Origin: Chloroflexota bacterium
GTDB lineage: Bacteria; Chloroflexota; UBA6077
DNA length: 11,401 bases
Direction of reading: 5' to 3'
NCBI GenBank assembly: GCA_021845945.1
Contig: JAJZRD010000115.1
Coordinates: 1 to 11,401, forward strand
Within the stretch, counting starts at the first letter, position 1. Every line of letters starts with the position of its first letter. The position numbers and the translations under genes are program-made. Below are positions 7,017-11,401 of this stretch, piece by piece. The notes under the pieces are model-generated. The model worked only from the letters and a program-made list of their open reading frames with translations. It searched no databases and had not been told where the DNA came from.

Positions 7017-8072
7017 ATGATTGGTGAAATGCTCCGAACTACCGAGGAGCCGGCGATAGCGATCAGTCCCCAGCAAGCCGCCCAGCAGGACGCCCAGGCC
7101 TGGCGGGTGACGCGGCAGCCGGGGCCTACCAGCTACTACCGCTATCCCCTGCTGAAGAAGCCGGGGTGGAGCTGGGAGATCCCTGCCTACTTCTTCACCG
7201 GCGGGCTGGCGGCCGGTTCCTACCTTATCGCCACCCTCGCCGATCTATTTGGGACGAAGGAAGACCGGGCGGTTTCCCGAGCGGGGCGTTACATGTCCCT
7301 GATTGCCCTGATCGTCAGCCCGCTTCTCCTGATCCTGGATCTGGGCCGGCCGCGCCGCTTTGCCCACATGCTGAGGGTCTTCAAGGTTCGCTCCCCCATG
7401 AACCTGGGGACCTGGGGGCTGGTGGGCTTCAGCGTCTTCGCCGTCCTGGGAGTCCTTCGCCAGTGGGTGGAAGACGGCATCCTGAGCCGAGGTTCCATCG
7501 TCGCCCGGGTCCTCGGGTGGGTGCCCCTGCAGGTCTCGGGGATCCTGGGGAGCCTCTTCGCCTTCTTCGTGGGCAGCTATACGGGGGTGCTGCTCAGCTT
7601 CACCAACGCCCCGATCTGGGCCAAGAACCGACTACTCCAGGGGCCGCTCTTCCTGACCTCGGCCCTGTCCACCGGGCTGTCGGCCATTAGCCTGGCCCTG
7701 ACGCTGACCGGTAGCTCCAACCCACACAGCGAGAAGTGGATGAAGCAGGCCGAGAACGCCGCGACCATGGGGGAAATGGCGGCAACGGCGGGTACTCTGG
7801 CTACGGTCGGGTCCTTGGGCAGGCCCCTCCTGGCTAGCCGAGCCGCCATCGGCTTCTGGCCCGGGGCGGTAGGCCTTGGGCTCGTCCTGCCGATGATGCT
7901 TCGCCGTGCGGAGAGGATGGCACCGGGGGAGGCACGACACACCCTCCGCATAGCGTCCAACGTCTCCACGCTGCTGGGCGGGTTGATCTTCCGGTGGGTG
8001 GATGCCCGGGTCGGACGTCCCTCCATCGAGGATCCGGACTACTACTTCACCTTCACCAAACCAAGACCCTGA
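7017..8072 (+). CDS. nrfD: NrfD/PsrC-family membrane anchor subunit of the formate dehydrogenase
   Basis: 351 residues from ATG 7017, preceded by AGAAGGAAG; longer in-frame starts run back into the beta-subunit gene and are not credible. NrfD-type features are GGLAAGSYLIATL (63-75), LDLGRPRRFAHML (107-119), SPMNLGTWGL (126-135) and GVLLSFTNAPIWA (190-202), followed by a SALSTGLSAISLAL helix. About eight or nine membrane helices are expected. Family members exchange electrons with quinone and carry no heme. E. coli FDH-N and FDH-O instead use a diheme cytochrome b556, so this FDH has the NrfD type of anchor, as in several other molybdoenzyme complexes. About 50 N-terminal residues rich in Gln and Ala precede the first helix. 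The gene closes the FDH operon; downstream lie 228 bases without a convincing gene, including an 8-base pairing GAGGTTGG (8076-8083) with CCAACCTC (8117-8124) that could be structured mRNA after the stop. Confidence 0.9.
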   Translation: MIGEMLRTTEEPAIAISPQQAAQQDAQAWRVTRQPGPTSYYRYPLLKKPGWSWEIPAYFFTGGLAAGSYLIATLADLFGTKEDRAVSRAGRYMSLIALIVSPLLLILDLGRPRRFAHMLRVFKVRSPMNLGTWGLVGFSVFAVLGVLRQWVEDGILSRGSIVARVLGWVPLQVSGILGSLFAFFVGSYTGVLLSFTNAPIWAKNRLLQGPLFLTSALSTGLSAISLALTLTGSSNPHSEKWMKQAENAATMGEMAATAGTLATVGSLGRPLLASRAAIGFWPGAVGLGLVLPMMLRRAERMAPGEARHTLRIASNVSTLLGGLIFRWVDARVGRPSIEDPDYYFTFTKPRP

Positions 8073-8300
8073 GGTGAGGTTGGCGAGGGCGGGAGGGCTG
8101 TCGCCAGCAGCAGCATCCAACCTCGGAGCCGGCCGAGCCTCGCCATGGCGTCCCATCAGGAACAGCGTCCTTGCGGGAGCGCGAGGGATATGCCGGAGAA
8201 GGGCAACGGCGAAGACGGCGCAACTCTCCTGGCACGACATATGTTGTAGTGGCTGAGCAAGAGGAAAACAGCCCGCGTAATGCACGTCGGAGGGTAGGTC

Positions 8301-8741
8301 GTGCCGAAAAAGCAGTTGGTGCCCGAAGGCGAAACCGTAAACGTCTCTCTGGGAATACAGCTGTTGGACTTCAATGAGGCCGAGGCCATGTCCAACCAGA
8401 CGTGGGCAGGTGCCGAGGAGGTGCTGGAAAGCGTCGATCTCTCCCGACACCCGGCCAGCGTCCAGACTCTCCGCCTCCTCCTGGAACGGGGATGGGAATC
8501 CGATAGCGTGACCGGCTTGCTGCTGGGCATCTGGATGAGGAAGAAGGGGCCGGCGCGGGAGATCGCCCAGGACCTGCTCGCCCTCGATCGCGCCCACCGG
8601 CGGGTGCTGACGGCCCTCTATGCCGCGGGAGAGTCCCGGTCGGTGATCCAGTACTCCGTCACCCGCGATGGGACCCTCATGCAGCACAGCTACAGCCGGA
8701 AGGCGCTGGGAAGCACGGAGATAACGCTGTTCCCCGCATAG
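8301..8741 (+). CDS. Unrecognised 146-residue protein
   Basis: GTG 8301 follows a GGAGGG ribosome site at a spacing of about 6; the TAG is at 8739-8741. The protein is soluble, without membrane segments, signal peptide or cysteine motifs. A basic N-terminus (MPKKQLVPEG) leads into a helix-rich middle (AEEVLESVDL, QTLRLLLERG, AREIAQDLLALDRAHRRVLT) and a C-terminal part that may be beta-rich (RSVIQYSVTRDGTLMQHSYS). I do not recognise the family. It stands alone after the FDH operon and converges on the aminotransferase gene. Upstream, an 8-base palindrome ACATATGT at about 8238-8245 could be an operator, but this is weak. An opposite-strand open frame (7632-8756) spans it and the end of nrfD; the ribosome site and position make the plus-strand reading more likely. 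Confidence 0.6.
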   Translation: MPKKQLVPEGETVNVSLGIQLLDFNEAEAMSNQTWAGAEEVLESVDLSRHPASVQTLRLLLERGWESDSVTGLLLGIWMRKKGPAREIAQDLLALDRAHRRVLTALYAAGESRSVIQYSVTRDGTLMQHSYSRKALGSTEITLFPA

Positions 8742-8752
8742 GGACAATCGCC

Positions 8753-8835
8753 GCACCCCGTAGGAGCGCCCTCCTGGGCGCGAGTGGCCCGGGCTACGTC
8801 CGGTTCGGCCCTGGGAAGCGCCTCCTACGGGGTGC
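8753..8835. repeat. 83-bp inverted-repeat element between converging genes
   Basis: GCACCCCGTAGGAG (8753-8766) is the exact complement of 8822-8835, 14 bp, and the stem extends three more pairs past one bulged base. Inside the left half, GCGCCC (8766-8771) pairs with GGGCGC (8776-8781) across TCCT. The element fills the 109-bp gap between the ends of two converging genes and could end transcription from both sides, although no T-run follows. Its architecture resembles the element at 1878-1952, but the sequences differ apart from GTAGG-type ends, so it is a second REP-like family or a distant relative. Confidence 0.7.
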
Positions 8836-8850
8836 CGTCGCCGGTTTCCC

Positions 8851-10014
8851 TCAGCTTCCCCTCAGCTCCTCCATCGCCGTCCTGAAGATGGCGATGCCCT
8901 CGGTGATCGCCTGCACCGAAGGGGCGAAGGTGAAGCGCAGGTGCTTCTCCCCCATGGCACCGAACTCCGTGCCGGGCCGCACGTTCAGTCCCCGCTCGTA
9001 CAGGAACTTCATCATCTCCACCGCCGAGAGCGGCGCCTCGTAGCGAACCCAGGCGTAGAAGGCCGCCTCGGGCTCGTAAACGCGGACCCCAGGGATCTGG
9101 GCAAGCTGCTCCCACATGGCTTTCCGCTGGACCTCGTACTGGGCAAGCATCCAGGCCCGCCACTTCTTGTCTTCCGATTCGTTGGTCATGGCCACCAGTG
9201 CCGCCCGCTGGGCGATGCTGTTGACGTACCCTACGGCCGTCCTGTTTATCGCCGCCACCGGCTTGAGGAGCCCCCCCTTGGCCACTACCCACCCGACCCG
9301 CCAACCGGTCATGGCGTAGGTCTTGGAGCAGGAATTCACCAGGAGGGTTCGATCCGTCAGAGCGGCGTGCCCGAGGGCGGAGATGTGCCTCCCCTTGAAG
9401 CTCAACTGGTCGTACACCTCGTCGGAGAGAACCACCAGATCGTGCTGGGCGGCGACGGCGGCCAGACCCTCCAGCTCCTGCGGTTCAAGCTGCTGTCCAG
9501 TGGGGTTAGAGGGGAAGTTCAGCACCATCATCTTGGTGCGGGGGGTGACCGCCGCCCGAACGGCGTCCACGTCCACCGCGAAATCGGGGGTGAGCGGGAC
9601 CGATACCGCGGTGGCCCCGATGACCCGGGCCACGTCAGCATAGAGGGAGTAGGTAGGGTCGAGGAGAATGACCTCGTCCCCCTCGTTCAACAGCCCCATC
9701 ATGGCGGCGCTGACGGCTCCCGTTCCGCCGCTGGTGACCAGCACCTCCGAGGCGGACACCGGCACCCCGCTCAGCCGGGACTGGTAGCCTGCTATAGCCT
9801 CCCGCAACTCGGCGTCGCCCTGGGGAGCCGGGTAGTGGGTGTATCCCTCTCGCATCGCCTGGATGGCAGCCTGGATTACGTACTCCGGCGTGTCGAATGA
9901 AGGATCACCACGGTGCAGCCCGACTACCTTGGCGGTTCTCGGCTTCGGCAGTTTGTCGGCGAGATTGCGCTGAGATCCGCTCAGCCTCTCAACAGCCTTG
10001 GATGCACTGATCAC
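8851..10014 (-). CDS. Class I/II pyridoxal-phosphate aminotransferase (aspartate aminotransferase fold type I)
   Basis: About 387 residues from GTG 10014; AGGAGG (10028-10023) lies 8 bases ahead, whereas the TTG at 10020 would leave only 2. Fold-type I landmarks, numbered from the GTG, are TSGGTGAVSAA near the PLP phosphate loop, NPTG (Asn170), SDEVY (Asp198, Tyr201), SCSKTYAMTGWRVGW with the Schiff-base Lys231, and LRFTFA with the substrate-carboxylate Arg360. Also typical is YTHYPAPQGDAELREAI near the start. It transfers amino groups between an amino acid and a 2-oxo acid in the cytoplasm. The exact substrate (Asp, aromatic, branched or Ala) cannot be fixed from motifs, so no symbol is given. 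It is transcribed towards the unknown gene at 8301 and shows no functional link to the respiratory operons. Confidence 0.93.
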   Translation of the reverse strand: MISASKAVERLSGSQRNLADKLPKPRTAKVVGLHRGDPSFDTPEYVIQAAIQAMREGYTHYPAPQGDAELREAIAGYQSRLSGVPVSASEVLVTSGGTGAVSAAMMGLLNEGDEVILLDPTYSLYADVARVIGATAVSVPLTPDFAVDVDAVRAAVTPRTKMMVLNFPSNPTGQQLEPQELEGLAAVAAQHDLVVLSDEVYDQLSFKGRHISALGHAALTDRTLLVNSCSKTYAMTGWRVGWVVAKGGLLKPVAAINRTAVGYVNSIAQRAALVAMTNESEDKKWRAWMLAQYEVQRKAMWEQLAQIPGVRVYEPEAAFYAWVRYEAPLSAVEMMKFLYERGLNVRPGTEFGAMGEKHLRFTFAPSVQAITEGIAIFRTAMEELRGS

Positions 10015-10022
10015 CTGCAAGC

Positions 10023-10028
10023 CCTCCT
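10023..10028 (-). promoter_or_regulatory. Ribosome binding site deciding the aminotransferase start
   Basis: AGGAGG on the minus strand, 8 bases before GTG 10014 and only 2 before TTG 10020. The spacing favours the GTG. Confidence 0.7.
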
Positions 10029-10111
10029 CGCTGAGAAATTGTGTTTACTATGCTACCACAGCGACCGAGGTTCGGGCCGAAGAGGGCTGGAAACCGACAC
10101 GAAAGAGGGAT

Positions 10112-10139
10112 CTGGGCGCAAGGTTAACCTTGCGCCCAG
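10112..10139. repeat. Perfect 28-bp palindrome
   Basis: CTGGGCGCAAGG (10112-10123), TTAA at the centre, then the exact complement (10128-10139). It lies 19 bases past the stop of the small membrane protein gene and about 100 bases ahead of the aminotransferase start, both on the minus strand. As RNA it would form a 12-bp stem with a UUAA loop; the following minus-strand bases (AGATCCCTCTTTC) are only weakly T-rich, so it is an imperfect terminator. As DNA it could equally bind a dimeric regulator of the aminotransferase gene. Confidence 0.7.
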
Positions 10140-10158
10140 CGAAGCGCGGCCCGCAGCG

Positions 10159-10464
10159 TTACCGGGCCATTCGGCTCCTCACCTCGCGTGCCTTTTCGCG
10201 AGCGGTCTCACCCACCTGCTCGCCTGTCTCGCGCATCTGCTCGATCGCCTGTTCCTGGCTCGGCCGGAGCAGCTTGTAGATCAGGGCGAAGGCCGCGAAG
10301 GTGGGGGGCCACTGTCCTACGAAGAGCGCCGTCGAGCGCCGGCCGCTGATATACAGCAGCGCCGACAGCACGACGCTCCCCAGGGCGAGGCCGATGTAAC
10401 CCTGCGTAGGAATCCGCTCCAGGTACTGCGTGATGTTGTTCTGGCTCACCTGCATCTCGCGCAT
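10159..10464 (-). CDS. Small membrane protein with two helices and a charged helical tail (101 aa)
   Basis: ATG 10464 has AGGAG 6 bases upstream; ATG 10470 directly abuts that site and is less likely. Residues about 22-39 (GYIGLALGSVVLSALLYIS) and 45-65 (ALFVGQWPPTFAAFALIYKL) are hydrophobic, joined by a short GRRST turn. Residues 67-101 (beginning PSQEQAIEQMRETGEQVGET) are a charged Glu/Arg-rich helix that could form a coiled coil in the cytoplasm. I do not recognise a defined family; the layout recalls YtxH-like or membrane-associated stress proteins, but this is only a resemblance. It lies between the SH3 protein gene and the aminotransferase gene on the same strand, with 149- and 144-base gaps, so co-transcription is uncertain. 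Confidence 0.75.
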   Translation of the reverse strand: MREMQVSQNNITQYLERIPTQGYIGLALGSVVLSALLYISGRRSTALFVGQWPPTFAAFALIYKLLRPSQEQAIEQMRETGEQVGETAREKAREVRSRMAR

Positions 10465-10613
10465 GGCCATCTCCTCAACTAGCGTAGCCCTGCTGTTCAC
10501 CCCGCAGGGGGATACAAAAGGAGCACCGCGCGTGCCACGGCCGGACGCAGGAGAGAACGGGGGGCGACCGGTGCGCCGCCGGGGCGATTTCGCCGTCGAG
10601 TCGCGGCCGCGCC

Positions 10614-11063
10614 CTAGGGCGCGTCTACCAGGAACTCCTGGGGGATATAGCCCTCCACACCGTCGGGGGTCCGCACCTTCCTCCACTTTCGCCCATCGCC
10701 GTCCACCGGATCGCCCACGACCTCCATTCTGGCACCGTCGCGCCAGGCTTGGAGCTTGTCTTCCATGTGAGGCGTCCGGCGGAGGTACGCCCCCTGGCCA
10801 TCGGTATTGCCCACCAGCATGATCTTAGTCGTGTCGGGGACGCGGGTCGGGGTAGGGGAGAGGGTTGGCCTGGCGGTGGGAACCGGCTGGGGCGTGGCCG
10901 TCGCGGCCGCCCGAGCGCCTGCAACCGCGGAGGGGGCGCTGGCCTGAGCTCCCAGCCCGAAATCGGCCGGGTTCACCAGATCCTTACCGGTGATCACCCG
11001 ATAGCCCGCCATGGTACCGGCAGCGGCCACCGTCATCATCAGAAAGAAGGTGAATACTTTCAA
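10614..11063 (-). CDS. Membrane-anchored SH3-domain protein with Pro/Thr linker
   Basis: 149 residues if TTG 11063 is the start; GAGGGAG lies about 11 bases upstream and the product then begins with a normal short lysine plus hydrophobic anchor (about 1-22, KVFTFFLMMTVAAAGTMAGY). A TTG at 11129 would add 22 polar residues and has no better ribosome site. After the anchor comes a low-complexity linker at about 40-78 (ATATPQPVPTARPTLSPTPT), of a kind common in exported Chloroflexota proteins. Residues 80-149 form a bacterial SH3-like (SH3b) domain: AYLRRTPHM, RMEVVGDPV, KWRKVRTPDGVEGYI and the closing PQEFLVD. Such domains usually bind peptidoglycan or surface ligands outside the cell. The function is otherwise unknown. 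Confidence 0.82.
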   Translation of the reverse strand: MKVFTFFLMMTVAAAGTMAGYRVITGKDLVNPADFGLGAQASAPSAVAGARAAATATPQPVPTARPTLSPTPTRVPDTTKIMLVGNTDGQGAYLRRTPHMEDKLQAWRDGARMEVVGDPVDGDGRKWRKVRTPDGVEGYIPQEFLVDAP

Positions 11064-11190
11064 CGGCCGGTGCTCCCTCTCTGGTGCAAGACGGCTGCCC
11101 GCAACCACCGGCAGCCTCTGGAGGAGCAACTTGCACGTTCCGTACCTTCTAGAACAGCTATCCTGCTCTGCCGAAGGGGGGAAAGCAAAA

Positions 11191-11213
11191 GGGGCGACCC
11201 GGTGGGTCGCCCC
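11191..11213 (-). terminator. Rho-independent terminator of the minus-strand gene at the window edge
   Basis: GGGGCGACCC (11191-11200) pairs with 11204-11213 across a 3-base loop, and two A-T pairs extend the stem. Read on the minus strand, the hairpin starts 10 bases after the TAG at 11225-11223 and is followed by TTTTGCTTTC. The plus-strand exit (TTCATCC) is poor, so the direction is minus. Confidence 0.85.
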
Positions 11214-11222
11214 TTCATCCGG

Positions 11223-11401
11223 CTACTCCGCGCCGTTGGACTCCACAGGTACCGGCGCCTTGGGGGAAGGCTTCCTCCGCGAGCGCGTGCGCTTCGGCGG
11301 AGTCGGGGTCTCGGCAGGCGCGGGCGCCGGCTCCCCCGAAACCGAGGGAAGCTCCGCCGCCGGCAGCTCCAGATCCGGGGTCGCCCCCAACTCCTGCGCC
11401 A
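11223..11401 (-). CDS. C-terminal tail of an unidentified protein (5' end beyond the window)
   Basis: On the minus strand the frame is open from the window edge to TAG (11225-11223), about 58 residues with no start codon inside. The sequence is low complexity. An acidic/Pro/Ala part (ELPAAELPSVSGEPAPAPAE) leads to a basic patch (TPPKRTRSRRKPSPKAP) and a short end VPVESNGAE. Such tails occur on RNA- or DNA-binding and ribosome-associated proteins, but nothing here fixes the family. The terminator 10 bases downstream supports this as the true 3' end of a gene. Confidence 0.6.
   Translation of the reverse strand, partial: AQELGATPDLELPAAELPSVSGEPAPAPAETPTPPKRTRSRRKPSPKAPVPVESNGAE

Noticed and set aside
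8228..8248. TGGCACGACATATGTTGT upstream of the 8301 gene as a sigma-54 promoter
   Set aside because: Ten bases after GG comes GT rather than GC, and the TTG falls out of register.
8073..8300. A tRNA-Sec or other RNA gene in the gap after nrfD
   Set aside because: Some pairing is possible (8076-8083 with 8117-8124), but no cloverleaf, UCA anticodon arm or CCA end could be assembled.
7632..8756. A 374-codon minus-strand open frame covering the end of nrfD and the 8301 gene
   Set aside because: It runs opposite clear NrfD motifs, has no domain, and looks like a composition artefact.
1..11401. CRISPR array, insertion sequence or prophage
   Set aside because: No regularly spaced repeats, transposase, integrase or phage genes are seen on either strand.

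Overview
The window is GC-rich bacterial DNA carrying densely packed respiratory genes. The organism is most likely a member of the Chloroflexota. The basis is style rather than a marker gene: Pro/Thr-rich 'TPTPTP' linkers in an SH3-domain protein and in the tail of a cytochrome bd-like protein, GTG/TTG starts, and small GC-rich inverted-repeat elements between genes. No rRNA, tRNA or other phylogenetic marker is present, so this is a moderate-confidence inference.

Layout. (1) Positions 1-2722, plus strand: a tight four-gene run with 4-base ATGA overlaps or short gaps. It holds the C-terminal part of a cytochrome b-like protein (cut by the window edge), a CydA (cytochrome bd subunit I)-like membrane protein with a Pro-rich tail, a monoheme cytochrome c lipoprotein, and a 66-residue unknown protein. 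(2) Positions 2876-8072, plus strand: a three-gene formate dehydrogenase operon. The catalytic subunit is a selenoprotein whose in-frame UGA (3461-3463) is followed by a SECIS hairpin closely resembling that of E. coli fdhF. It is followed by a 16-cysteine ferredoxin-like subunit with a C-terminal membrane helix and an NrfD-type membrane anchor. (3) Positions 8301-8741, plus strand: an unrecognised 146-residue protein. (4) Positions 8851-11401, minus strand: a class I/II PLP aminotransferase, a small two-helix membrane protein, a membrane-anchored SH3 protein, and the C-terminal tail of another gene with a clear terminator.

How the parts may work together. The FDH module would oxidise formate (or reduce CO2), pass electrons through four [4Fe-4S] clusters and reach the membrane quinone pool via NrfD. 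The upstream cytochrome b / CydA-like / cytochrome c module looks like an electron-transfer complex that could take electrons from that pool towards a terminal acceptor. Linking the two modules is inference from adjacency; a 153-bp structured gap separates them. Neither the catalytic FDH subunit nor its partners show a Tat signal, so the active site is predicted to face the cytoplasm, unlike E. coli FDH-N.

Of most interest are the UGA/SECIS selenoprotein, which ordinary gene calling splits in two; the unusual cytochrome b + CydA-like pair lacking several canonical residues; and a 75-bp double-hairpin repeat lying in frame inside the signal-peptide region of the cytochrome c gene.
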